NCBI GenBank assembly: GCA_951213105.1 | Contig: OX578144.1 | Coordinates: 83,403,015 to 83,467,014 of the forward strand | DNA: 64,000 nt | Source of the DNA: Amaurobius ferox | Taxonomy: Eukaryota > Arthropoda > Arachnida > Araneae > Amaurobiidae | Direction: 5' to 3' | Part shown: positions 12,500 through 23,364 of the stretch, one piece after another | Layout of the letters: every line of letters starts with the position of its first letter | Numbering within the stretch: position 1 is the stretch's first letter | The notes under the pieces: model-generated | What the model saw: the letters and a program-made list of their open reading frames with translations, nothing else | Databases searched by the model: none | What the model was told of the DNA's origin: nothing | Position numbers and translations under genes: made by a program

Positions 12500-13030
12500 T
12501 TTCCAGGTTCTTCTCCATTCAGCTCCAGAAAGGCAGGGCGGTTTCAATTAGAAACAAAAGCCCATCTCCGCCAGCTTAGCCATTTTGGCCCAAACCCTTT
12601 GTCTATTCCTTAGACAAAATTTCGATGCGACTTTTCAGTCGGAATCTCCAGCTCCAATCTCCCGTTGGTCTCTCGAGGCCCACGCCAAAGATTTCTCCAT
12701 GCGCCGCTTCCTGATTGGACAGGCAAGCGCTCCTTCGCAACAGCTGATTCTCTCCGAACACACGTCACGCCTCTCAGCCCAGACACAAATCCTAGACATC
12801 TCAACGAATTCTCGACGAAACTCGGTTTTCAGTGCAAAATCAATTCGAACGAGTCCTAGCGAAAAATACAACACAGGCACGGAAGGAAAAAAAGGATGTT
12901 TCTCTCTTCGAAAAACACGAAAGGCTTATGGCGCAGAAATGCGACATGACAGCACTAATGATGTTGTAGGGCTCATGCAACACGCATGAGAACAACGCAT
13001 TTAAAACGACCGGTGTTCTCACTCACCGGC
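12500..13030. promoter_or_regulatory. GC- and CpG-rich block with CCAAT-type motif, possible promoter or exon
   Basis: Base composition rises sharply against flanking AT-rich DNA, with many CpGs and open frames in several phases, as expected from composition alone. CTTCCTGATTGGAC near 12,708 combines an ETS-like core with an inverted CCAAT box. A donor-like CCGGTGAGTG reads on the minus strand near 13,030. No protein similarity was recognised in any frame. It could be a host CpG island/first exon or the GC-rich part of an unrecognised mobile element. The dead Tc1-like copy starts just downstream. Confidence 0.3.
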
Positions 13031-13075
13031 AATGGACCTGTATTTTCTGCTTTGATACTGCAGTTTGTGCAGCTC

Positions 13076-14068
13076 TATAGGATCGCACAGTCATTAGAGG
13101 AGCTACTTTCACACTAATGGCGTCTCTCATCAACCATTCGAAGGCATTGCAATCCTCCATGTAGCCTGTATCAAAGAATACTATGCGGAGACGACTGATA
13201 GAAGGTATCTTAGGTATCGACGCCCATTAGGCCGCTCAGCTACTGGCTTTTCAACATAGACAGAACCGTTTGGATTGGTGCCAAGCTCGGTCAGCTTAGA
13301 CAGTGTCCGATTGAGGTCATGTTATCTTTAGTGACGAATCCCGAATATCTCTAACTGCTGATGACCGCCACATACGTATGTGGAGGAGGACAGGCCAGCG
13401 TTCCGATCCCGTATTTGTTGTCGAATAGCACACTATCATTACACGTAATTTGACAGTCTAGGGAGCCATCTTGTAGGACAGCTGTTCTCCTCTAATTGTG
13501 CTGCAAGTAAATATGATGGCTCACTTATATATTGCCGATATTCTGCAGCCGATTATTCTGTTTATCACTGCTGACTCGCGACTACACGAATGGATGAAGC
13601 AGATTGGGTGCCCGCCTCATCGACAACGAACATCTTCAAAACACGTAGCACTACTGTTAAATATCACTACTGTGTTGTCAAATAGCGTCTAAAAATAGCC
13701 AAACGAGTCTGAAATATTCGCCAAATAATAATCATATTTCATTCAATAGATAACGTCAAGTGACATAGAGTGAAGCGCTGCTTCACCTGCATCACCTGCC
13801 AAGCCGCTAAGGTTCCATTTTCTATTAGTGGTAGGTCCCTAGACAATATAGGCGCGTATGTCTGCCTATATTGAGGATAGGTCCCCAGACCAATCACTAA
13901 TAGATCATGTATGGGACATGCTGGGAGAATAATCGCAGCGTTCTTATAATATCACTGAATAAGCTGATCAGTTGCAACATTTTTGGCAGAATCTTTTGCA
14001 GATGGACATAAGCAACATAACTGTCTTTATGCCTCACCAAATATCGGCTTGTAGAACTGCCAGGAGAG
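13076..14068 (+). pseudogene. Tc1/mariner-type transposase pseudogene (copy A)
   Basis: Frames on the plus strand carry typical Tc1 transposase phrases in order: a helix-turn-helix remnant (about 13,080-13,190), RLDWCQARSA near 13,275, VIFSDESR near 13,320 with the first catalytic Asp, a W.R..GQRSDPVFVVE segment near 13,380, a GAIL..SCSPLIVLQ segment near 13,460-13,505, and HVWDMLGE near 13,908. Stops and frameshifts are frequent. The usual FQQDNARPH block with the second Asp is replaced by unrelated residues, and the third acidic position reads IDHVWD instead of IEHVWD. It is clearly dead. I could not place terminal inverted repeats. The segment from 13,401 onward is duplicated at 17,092. 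Confidence 0.8.
13822..13903. repeat. 82-nt imperfect hairpin inside the Tc1-like relic
   Basis: CTATTAGTG (13,822-13,830) pairs with CACTAATAG (13,895-13,903), and inside it CAATATAGG (13,844-13,852) pairs with CCTATATTG (13,865-13,873). The same structure is at 17,909-17,990 in the duplicated unit, so it predates the duplication. Confidence 0.6.
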
Positions 14069-15967
14069 ATTTTACTATTTACTAAATTATCATCTTCTTG
14101 TTGCCACCAGTTTTTAACATTTTTTTATTTCCCGAGTTTCGCGGTTGTAGTTTGATTTCTTATGGGTACATATATTATTTTGCAGCAAAGTGTATTTAAA
14201 GTCTTAAAAAAACAGAATTATGGGTCATACAACATTAGTTTCTTTTCAAACATTTTCAAAATAATTATTCATTACCCTGTAATTATAAGGTTTCAAAATT
14301 AACTAACGTACAACATTTAACAACTTTAAGGTTATGAGCTGACCCTAGTACAAAATTTGCCGGAATTTTATTACAGCATCATTGCAATTCAAACGCTGAT
14401 TCATGATGACAAATTTTGCTGCTCCTGACTACAACCTATATTTCCCAAGGGAAAATCAAGTATCAAGAGAAAGAGTAGATAAGTGATATTTTGATCAGAT
14501 GCGGTGACCTTCGTGGCGAACTTTTAAGATAAAAGTATGGCATCTTACTTAAGAAATGACTCGAACAACTGACTCCTTTCCTTTCATATCCAATAGTTAG
14601 TACAAAAATTTCAAGAGTACATTAAAAGTATGAATTCCATAAAATATTTTCGCCAGGCAATAAAAGTAATTTATCTTCCTTTAAGGATCCTCTTGAGAAA
14701 TTCGATAATTGGGGGTATTTATCAAATGCCTTGCCAACGTGAGCTGTTGTATATAAGTCAAAATAAATATGCTTCATAGCATCGGTTGATATGATATCAA
14801 AAATAAATAAATCGTATATTGAAAATGATTTCTGAATGACTTATCAATGTTTTGATACTTTTTCTGTCTCTATCATTCAAATGTTTTCGTCCGTTTTTGG
14901 AACAGATTTTTTTAACCATTTTTAATATACATAAAATTTGAACAATTTAGTTAATGATTTTTTGATGACCACAATTCTTTGAGTTATTGTATGGCCAAAA
15001 TCAATTTGTTTTTCTCAGTTTATATTTTTTTTTACGCTTCATGGCCTTTTTTTGTTACTTAATTTTATTTATCTGCCTTACCACACTAGGTTGTTCGTGC
15101 GCTGCTCTAGATTGGTATCTTCACTAACACATGTTTCATTCCTTAGGGTCTCAGCTTGTGCGCTAAGGAGAAAACATAAATATTTCTGAAACGATTAATT
15201 ATCATATTATTTATAGAGCAATTTGTCTTGAATGTTTCTTTATTTGTTATTGTTCGAAGGCACATTCTATAGCTTTAATTTTCGTAAATTTTGTCAAGTT
15301 GGCAATATTTCTTAAATTCGCCAAATCGGCAAATGAAACGAAATTTCTGTCAAAACTGCTCATTGGAAGCAATTAGACATTTTCCATAAATAAATTTAGA
15401 TGATTTTATCAATCCCTTATTTACTATAACATAAAGTCTATACGAATTCATTTCAATATAAATTTGGCAATTCTGTTTTCTTGACCTTCACTTACGATTT
15501 TATTCGTCTTCTTAATAAACGTTAGTCTATCTAATTCCTTTTTCCACCTTTCTTGAAATAGCGTTTGTTTGCGTTTTTCATTGATTGCAAATTCTGCTGC
15601 ATCTGCAACAAAATAATAGGTACTTTGCCAAAAAAATACGTTTTCCTAAGAACTACGGAAATAAAACAGATGACGAAGCATAATATAATCTAAAAACATC
15701 TCTGACAAGATTATTTTATTTATTGACAAAATTAAGTTAATAGGACGAATGTTCCCAGATTCTCACTTTCGTATCATAGGAACATTTTCTATGAATATAA
15801 TATTTATTATAAGACTAAGGAATATAGCAAAAACCAAAATGTTATAAGAAATATATGTCATATAATGCTATCTTAAATAGTAAAGGGAGATGTCTGTCTG
15901 TTTGTCTGTTTATGTCATCTGTAGTGTAAACTGTGAATTACTTTACATGATCAGTTTGTAATAAAAA

Positions 15968-16588
15968 ATCCGGTGTGGACAGCCCATGATATTCCCTATA
16001 TAATATAATAAATTTACATCTTACACAGTGAAAAAATGATGCATAATATCGACAGTACATTGTTTTTAATGTTCAAAATGAACATAATCAATATCGATAG
16101 CATCTATAATGAGCAATAGTCCATATATATAAATAATTTAATATTTAATTCTTCAATTTGGCATCATTTGCGTTTATATAATTTTTTGCACGTTTAACGA
16201 TATTTCTGTCTATCTGTAGCGAAACATTACTAAGTTGGCGATATTTCGCTAAATGAGTCACCAAGTTCGCCAAATATATCGTTAAGCGTTACAGATAGAC
16301 GAAGAAAAAAGAATGTCTTATAAAAATAAATGAGTGTTGGAAAATTGTCAAACGTCAAAATACAAAAATATTACCAAAGAAACTTCTATCGTGAATGTAA
16401 CGAAATAGATTCTCCAGGAGGATGTTAAATCCACTGTATCATAATATTACATGTGAAAAGTGAACATATTTCACAATAGTTCACACAGAAATACTCGAAA
16501 CGTGCTTTTCCGTTAAAAACTCGAAATCAAAATTTTCAATTCCGTTAAAATATTATCCTGTATATTGTGCTATGCATATAGGGACAGC
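15968..16588 (+). mobile_element. old hairpin-family (HINE-like) copy in duplication unit A
   Basis: The 5' end reads TCCGGTGTGGACAGCCCATG, a decayed form of TCTGATGTGGGCAGCACATG. The interior has the ATAATATCGACAGTAC block and the AAGTTGGCGATATTTCGC minisatellite. The 3' end has AAAACTCGAAAT, a degenerate TCCGTTAAAATATT phrase and a broken hairpin. The microsatellite is missing. Confidence 0.65.
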
Positions 16589-16969
16589 AATAATTTAATT
16601 AGTTTAAATTTTGTTTTTTCTGAAAATTAATACAAAAAAGGCGGTGCAATAATTTGATTGTGTTTTCCAAATATATTCTCAAACATTGTACTATAAAATA
16701 ACAAAATACCATAATTAGCTAAAAATAACGGTAGTAATTGTATTTTATTCCATTACATTTTAATTCACATTATAATCATTAACATCTGACAAATCCATCA
16801 AACATCCAAGTCCAAGTAATAAAACTGTAAGTAAAAACGACATATTAATCTATCTAAAAATTTGATAGATATATGTTAATATATTTTTAAGGCGATGTTT
16901 CCCGCATGACTAAAAGTAATTAAATTTTAGTATTTAAATTTTATTTAAATTTTAAACCTTTAAACGCTT

Positions 16970-17091
16970 AGACAAAATGATATGGAACTTATATGGAAGG
17001 AATAAGCAAGAACGATATACAGCTAATTACACTATTGCTACCTTACAAGATCGGCTACAATAAAAGAGCAATTAAATGTTCAACTCTCCCG
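16970..17091 (-). repeat. truncated LTR-like repeat at the duplication junction
   Basis: GACAAAATGAT through CTTACAAGATCGGCTACAAT matches 21,331-21,435. In unit B the similarity family continues to 21,794, but here it is cut and fused to the Tc1-like sequence at about 17,088. It marks the duplication breakpoint. Confidence 0.55.
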
Positions 17092-18160
17092 TTTCGATCC
17101 CGTATTTGTTGTCAAGTAGCACACGATCATTACATGTGATTTAACAATCTAGGGAGTCATCTCGTGGGACAGCTGTTCTCCTTTAATTGTGCTGCAAGCC
17201 AATCTGATGGCTTGCTTATAGATTGTCGATATTCTTCAACCGATTATTCTGTCTATCAGTGATGGCTCGTGATTTCACAAATAAGTGAAGCAGATACAGT
17301 GTCCAGCCTCATCGGCAACTAACATCTTCAAAACATATAGTACTACTGTTAAATATCACTACTGTGTTATTAAATAATATCTAAAGATAGCCAAAGAGTC
17401 TGAAATATTCCCCAAATAATAATAATAACCCATACAATCGATAACGTCAGGTGACACAGTAAGTCTCCTCTATATATGAGCTGACTCATCAAGCATATCG
17501 AACCCCACCGTAGCTGGAGGCGCAGTCTATTAGCATTAGCTCTATTCGTATTTTCACTTTAAGAAGTATAATTAAAATAATTATGGATATTGTTCTGCAC
17601 CTAACTGTTCTATTCTTTCTAGAAACGGTTTTACTCTAGTTCGCTTTCCTAGAAACGAAGAAAGAAGAAAACAATGGCTAATAAATAATTGGATATCCGG
17701 TAATCTAGCATACTTGTGAGAGCTAAGTTCTACAATATTCAAATTGAAACTTCTTTTTTTATATAAAGTATTTATTTTAAAGACTTATTTTATAATTTCT
17801 GTAACTGTAGTGTAGAATCTTATGGGCTTCAATATGCTTGATAAGTAAGCTTGTAGTAGAGGAGCACTATGACACAGGGTGAAGTGGTGTTTGTTAAGGT
17901 TATATTTTCTATTAGTGGTAGGATCCTTAACTATTTAGGCGCGTATGTCTGCCTGTATTGAGGATAGGTCCCCAGACCTATCACTAATAGATCATGTCTG
18001 AGACATGCTGGGAGAATAATTGCAGCGTTCTTATAATATCACTGAATTAGCTGATCAATTGCAATATTTGTGGCAGAATCTTTTGCAAAGGGACATAAGC
18101 AACTTAATTGTCTTTATGCCTTACCAAATATCGGCTTGTATAGCTGTCAGGGGAGGATTC
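17092..18160 (+). pseudogene. Tc1-type transposase pseudogene, C-terminal part (copy B)
   Basis: This is the duplicate of the second half of the 13-kb relic. It starts abruptly at the CGATCCCGTATTTG motif inside the catalytic domain and ends with the HVWD-like block near 17,990 and the ADQLQ..WQN C-terminus. It is interrupted by the 0.4-kb insertion at about 17,470-17,880. It is non-functional, with several stops and frameshifts. Confidence 0.75.
17632..17734 (+). pseudogene. THAP zinc-finger-like exon fragment
   Basis: A CTAAC branch-point-like motif, a T/C-rich tract and TTTCTAG end at about 17,631. The frame after them encodes NGFTLVRFPRNEERRKQWL, then a short tail and a stop. The RFPxNEERRKQW core matches the middle of THAP DNA-binding domains (usual pattern FHRFP...RR..W). 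The Cys and His zinc ligands that should lie before and after are not visible, so this is one exon or a remnant. THAP domains occur in P-element-like transposases and in host DNA-binding proteins. Because it lies in a block present only in duplication unit B, a transposon origin is likely. Confidence 0.45.
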
Positions 18161-20426
18161 ACCATTTACTAAATTATCATCTTCTTGTTGCCACCGGTTC
18201 TTAATTTTTTTTTTATATCCCGAGTTTTGCGGTTGTAGCTTGATTTCTTATTTGTGCATATATTTTTTTTGCAGCAGAGTGTATTTAGAGTCTTAAATAA
18301 ACAAAATTATTCGTCATACAATATTACTTTCTTTTCAAACATTTTCAAAATAATTATTCATTATCCTAACATTATAAAGTTTTAAAAAATTACCAACGTA
18401 CAACATTTATGAACTTTAAGGTTTATGAGCTGACGTTAGTACAAAATTTGCCGAAATTTTATTCCAGCATCATTGCAATTCAGACTCTGATTCATGATGA
18501 GAAATTTTGCTGTTCTTGACTACAACCTATATTTCCCAATGATAATTCAAGTATTAAGAGGAAAAGCAGATAAGTGATATTTTGGTCAGATGCGGTGACC
18601 TTCATGACGAACTTTTAAGATAAAATTATGGCGTCTTACTTGAGAACAAATGGCTCGAACAAATGACTCCTTTCCTTTTGTTTCCAATACTTAGAAAAAA
18701 AATTCCAGAGTACTTTAAAGGTCTCAATACCATAAAATATTTTCGCCAGTCAATAAAAGTAATTTATCTTCATTTAAGGATTTTATTGAGAAATTCGATA
18801 ATTGGGTGCATTTATCAAATTCCCTGTCAACGTGAGCTGTTGTATATAAGTCAAAATAAATATGCCTCACAGCATCGGTTGACATGATATCAAAAATATA
18901 TCAAAAATAAGTGAATCGTATATTGAAAATGATTTCTGAATGACTTATCAATTGTTTGATACTTTTTCTGTCTCTATCATTTAAATGTTCTCGTCAGTTT
19001 TTGAAACAGATTTTTTTAACCATTTTTAATATACTTAAAATTTGAACAATTTAGTTAATGATTTTTTGATGGACACAATTCTTTGAGTTATTGTACGGCC
19101 AAAATTAGTTTGTTTTTCTCTCTTTATAATTTTTTCACGTTTCATGGCCTTTATTGTATTTCCTTATTGCTCAGTTTTATTTATCTGCGTATTTTATTAT
19201 CTACGTTGCTCTAGATTGGTACCTTCACTAACACATATTTCATATGTAGCCTTAGGGTCTCAGCTTGTGCGTTAAGGAAAAACATAAATATTTCTGAAAC
19301 GATTTATTATCATATTATTAATAGAGCAATTTGTTTTGCATTTTCTTTATTTGTTATTGTTCGAAGGCACATTCTATAGTTTTAATTGTAGTAAATTTTT
19401 GCTAGTTGGCAATATTTTTTAAATGCGCGAAGTCGACAAATGAAAAGAAATTACTGTCGAAACTGCTTCTTTGAAGCAATTTGGACTAATTTCCAATTCC
19501 CTGTGTAATTCTGCAGCATAGCAACAAATAAATGTATATAAAGAAAGAGAAAAAAAATCAAAATTCTGAAGAGTAAGTCAGGTGCTGCTCGCATATGATG
19601 TTTGGTTTTTGCTTTTCAACAAAATTCGAAACTTGCTGTTCTGTTGGTTGTTATTTTCAACGAATACCCACATTTATTATGTTGTTGTTATTGTTTTATC
19701 AACAAAATTTCAAATTTGATTTTTGGTTATGATTTTCAATCAAAAGACTATGTTTGCTATTTGGTTGATTATTGTTTTCCGACAGAATTCCAAATTTGTC
19801 GTTTTGTACGGAAAGTCTTATGTATAGCCCCACATTCGGCTTTTTCCATAACTAAATTTAGATGGTTTTATCAATCCCTCATTGACTTTAACATAAAGTC
19901 TATACGAATTCATTTCAATATAAATTTAACAATTCTGTTTCCTTAACCTTCATTTACCATTTTTTGTCAGCTTCATAAACGTTAGGCTATCTAATTCCTT
20001 TTTTCACGTTTCTTGCTATAATGTTTGTTTGGGTTTCATTAATTGCAATTGTTGCTGAATCTGCAACAATATAATAGGTACTTTCCCAAAAAATACTTTT
20101 TCCTAAGAACTTCAAAAATAATCAAGATGACTAATCACGATAGAATCTTATAGCATCTCTAACAAGACTCTTTTATTTATTGACAAAATTAAGTTAATAG
20201 GTCAAATGTGTTCTCACAGTCTCACTTTCGTATCATAGGAAAATTTCTTATGAATTTAATATTTATTATAAGACTAAGGCATATCGTAAAAACCAAAATG
20301 TTATAAGAAATATGTGCTATATAATGCTATCTAAAATAATAAATGAATATATCTGTCTGTTTGTCTTTTTATGTCTTCTATAGTGTAAAGTGTGAATTAC
20401 TTTACATGATCAGTTTGTAATAAAAA

Positions 20427-20976
20427 ATCTGTTGTGCGCTGCACATGATATTCCCTATATAATGTAATAAATTTACTTCTTACACAGTGAAAAAATGATG
20501 TATAATATCGACAGCACATAGTTTATAATGTTGAATTGCATATTGGACACTATTCCAGATGATAGCATATAAAACGATATAACCAATTAACTTATATTTC
20601 ATGCAACTCAAAATGAAAATAATCAATATCGTTAGTATCCGTAATGAGCAATAGTCCATATATAAAAATAATTTTATATTTAATTCTTCAATTTGACATC
20701 CTTTGCGTTTATGTAGGCGTTATTTGCACGTTTAACGATATTTCTGTCTATCTGTGGCGAAACATTACTAAGTTGGCGATATTTCTGGAGGCGATATTTC
20801 AAAAGGATGTTAAATAATTTGTAGCATAATATTACATGTGAAAAATGAACATATTTCACAATAGTTAATACAGAAATATTTGAAATGTGCTTTTTCCGTC
20901 AAAAACTCGAAATCAAATTTTCAACTCCGTTAAAATATTCTCCTATATATTGAGATATATGTATATAGGGACAGCT
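20427..20976 (+). mobile_element. old hairpin-family (HINE-like) copy in duplication unit B
   Basis: This is the duplicate of 15,968-16,588. The 5' end is TCTGTTGTGCGCTGCACATG, and the 3' end has AAAACTCGAAATC and a broken hairpin before GGGACAGC. Part of the minisatellite region differs from unit A. Confidence 0.65.
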
Positions 20977-21329
20977 ATAATTAAATTAGTTTAAATTTTG
21001 TTTTTTCTAAAAGTTATTACAAAAAGTCGGTGTAATAATTTGATTATGTTTTCGAAATATATTGTCAAACATTGTACTATAAAATAACAAAATACCATAA
21101 TTAGCTAAAAATATTTATCCCATTACATTTTAATCAACATTATAAACGCATCTGACAAATCCATCAAAAATCCAAGTAATACAACTGTAAGAAAAAACGA
21201 CATATTAATCTGTCTAAAAGTTTGATAAATATATGTTAATATATTTTTAAGGCAATGTTTCCCGCATGACTAAAAGTAATTAAATTTTGTGTTTAAATTT
21301 TATTTAAATTTTAAACCTTTAAGCGCGTA

Positions 21330-21794
21330 GACAAAATGATTTGTAACTTATATGGAAGGCATAAGCAGGAACGATATACAGCCAATTACACTATTGCTAT
21401 CTTACAAGATCGGCTACAATAAAGCAGCAACTAAATGTTCTACTAATTCACAGAACAGTTAAATTTGTTCTTAAAACATTGAAGTATCTCATAATTCACT
21501 TTGATTCGTATTACGTCAACTCTGCCCATCTGAAGGATGACTTCTTTATATACTCTCCATATAAATCTCTAGAAAGAGGGCGTATCATCGAAACTAATGG
21601 AGAAATCTAGAAAGTTCTAGTGTCTTCTTAAACTCTCCCAACTCGCCAAGTTAAAGATATTTTTCCGAATTTGGCGAACAAACACGTCGCCAAGGCCTTG
21701 CAACCCTACCCTCGCATAATAACAATGGTTGATTGTAAATATGCTTTCTCTTTGGCAGGCGACATGCTAAGAAGCATTTTACGTATTCGTAACA
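21330..21794 (-). repeat. LTR-like dispersed repeat, copy 1 (possible solo LTR)
   Basis: This copy shares blocks with 26,850-27,352 and 33,434-33,985: a CTTACAAGATCG phrase, a GTAGCTCGTATCACATCAAC-like block, TACTCTCC.TA.AAA, CGCCAA text and a right end reading GTATTCGTAACA. On the minus strand it would begin TGTTACGAATAC, as many arthropod LTRs do. No coding sequence is present. Confidence 0.4.
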
Positions 21795-22279
21795 TAATCT
21801 TCTCATTACATAGATTTCTAAGGTAGTACAATTTTAAACACACACACTGAAATTGATATTGCTACACCAATAAGGGGAAGTGTGATTCATTTGCGTCATT
21901 TTCCTTAATTTAGTTTCATTTTTACAATTTTAACGATGTTTTGGTCAATCTGGGGCGAAAAATCGCCAAGTTGGCGATACTTTGCTAAAGTATTCACAAA
22001 GTTTGTCAAATGCATCACCAAGTATTGCAGACAAATGGAGAGAAGAGCGTTTGTTATATACTACAAGGTTTGCCCATCATATGACGGATATCAGAATTTG
22101 CCAAGCATTACTTCCCATATGGCGTTTTTAATCAATTTGGAGACGTTTTTGTCACTTTGGCATTCGTAACATAATATTTTCGTTACACAAATTTCTATTG
22201 CAGTACAATTTTAAACACACATAAATAAGACAGAAAACAATTTTGCAGAGCATATGAAAGCCTTTATTGTACAAAAAAA

Positions 22280-23208
22280 TCTGATGTGGGCAACACATGA
22301 CTTTCCTTATATAGTGCAATGAATTTACTACTTTTATAGTTAAAAAAAATGTTATTCTTTTAGTAGATACTTATATTCTTTCCAAGATATTGAATTTTCA
22401 TCAATTAGTCGTCATTTTCATTGATTTAGCGTCATTTTTATCCATTTGGCGAGATTTTTGTTAATTTGGCAACAATTAAAAATGTCGCTGAGTTGGAGAC
22501 ATTCCGCCAAATTCGTCGCCAAAATCTCGCCAAGCGTTATGGGCGGAGAAATAAGTTATTCTTACAGCAGATAAATGAATATTGGCATTCAAATACAAAA
22601 GTATTACTCAAAGTATCTTTTTTCATGAATGAAACGAGCTAGATCCACGAGAATAATGTCGCCAAATTTATCGCATGGTATTACATATGAAAAGTGAACA
22701 TGTTTCTCAATAGGAAATATATATATTTTATTTTATATAACTTTTTGATAATTTTTTTTAAAAATGTGCAATATCTCGAGAACGGTTCATGTTAACGTTC
22801 TAAAATTTATGTCAATCGTTTTCTAATGAAAAATTACAGGAAAAATGTTTATTTGCGTAACTTTATTAGCGGTTTTGATTTTTTGACGATTTTTTCAAAA
22901 TTTCACACGAAAATTTAGGGGGGGGGTGAACATTCGATTGCGTATAAAAACAATAGGCTTCCAGTGTTTATGGATTGTGATTTTTGTACCAAATTTCGTT
23001 CAAATCGGTCCATTCATTCGTCAGTTATCGTCTCCACAGACTCACTGACACACACACTCACACACACACACACACACAGACATCACTTCAAAAATGCCTG
23101 ATTCGTAATCAGGGATGCTTGAAACGTGCTCTCCCGTCGAAAACTAGAATTCGAATTTTCGACCCCGTCACAATATTTTCCTTATACATTATGTATATAA
23201 GGAAAGTA
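22280..23208 (+). mobile_element. complete hairpin-family (HINE-like) element
   Basis: The 5' end TCTGATGTGGGCAACACATG contains an ATGTG/CACAT hairpin and is preceded by an A-run. ACTTTCCTTATATA follows as a subterminal motif. The middle holds a minisatellite of TTTGGCGA-type units (about 22,400-22,540). Then come the ATATCTCGAGAACGGTTCATG phrase (about 22,771), an (AC)n microsatellite at about 23,045-23,078, and GTCGAAAACTAGAATTCGAA. The 3' hairpin at about 23,177-23,208 reads CTTATACATTATGTATATAAG and ends in GGAAAGTAA. There is no significant ORF. It is non-autonomous, about 0.93 kb. Confidence 0.8.
23046..23078. repeat. AC microsatellite
   Basis: A run of AC dinucleotides inside a hairpin-family element. 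The same position in other copies holds TG/AC runs of differing length. Confidence 0.9.
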
Positions 23209-23364
23209 ATATGGCACACATATGCATACTATTGCACAATGTCGCATCCTTTATAATGCATTTCGCTACCCGTTTATGATACAGTTCGCCATCCATCCCG
23301 ACGCTGAATCGCACAGATGTTTTATAATTTTGAGACACTTTTTATCCTGCTTACCCAACTTTTT

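Larger units (their letters stand above)
13401..17091. repeat. segmental direct duplication, unit A
   Basis: From the middle of the Tc1-like pseudogene (CGATCCCGTATTTGTTGTC) to an LTR-like fragment near 17,085, this unit matches 17,092-21,435 over nearly its full length. The offset is about 3,691 bases at the start, 4,095 after a 0.4-kb insertion in unit B, 4,451 after a second insertion, and about 4,350 at the end. The two units abut directly at about 17,091. Divergence is visible throughout. Confidence 0.85.
17092..21435. repeat. segmental direct duplication, unit B
   Basis: This is the diverged second copy of 13,401-17,091. Unit B has two extra blocks, about 17,470-17,880 (with a THAP-like exon fragment) and about 19,490-19,850. 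Unit A has some sequence missing here, for example around 16,230-16,420. Confidence 0.85.

Noticed and set aside
12585..12989. 134-codon ORF and overlapping frames in the GC-rich block
   Set aside because: Four or more overlapping frames are open at once, explained by composition. No recognised domain.
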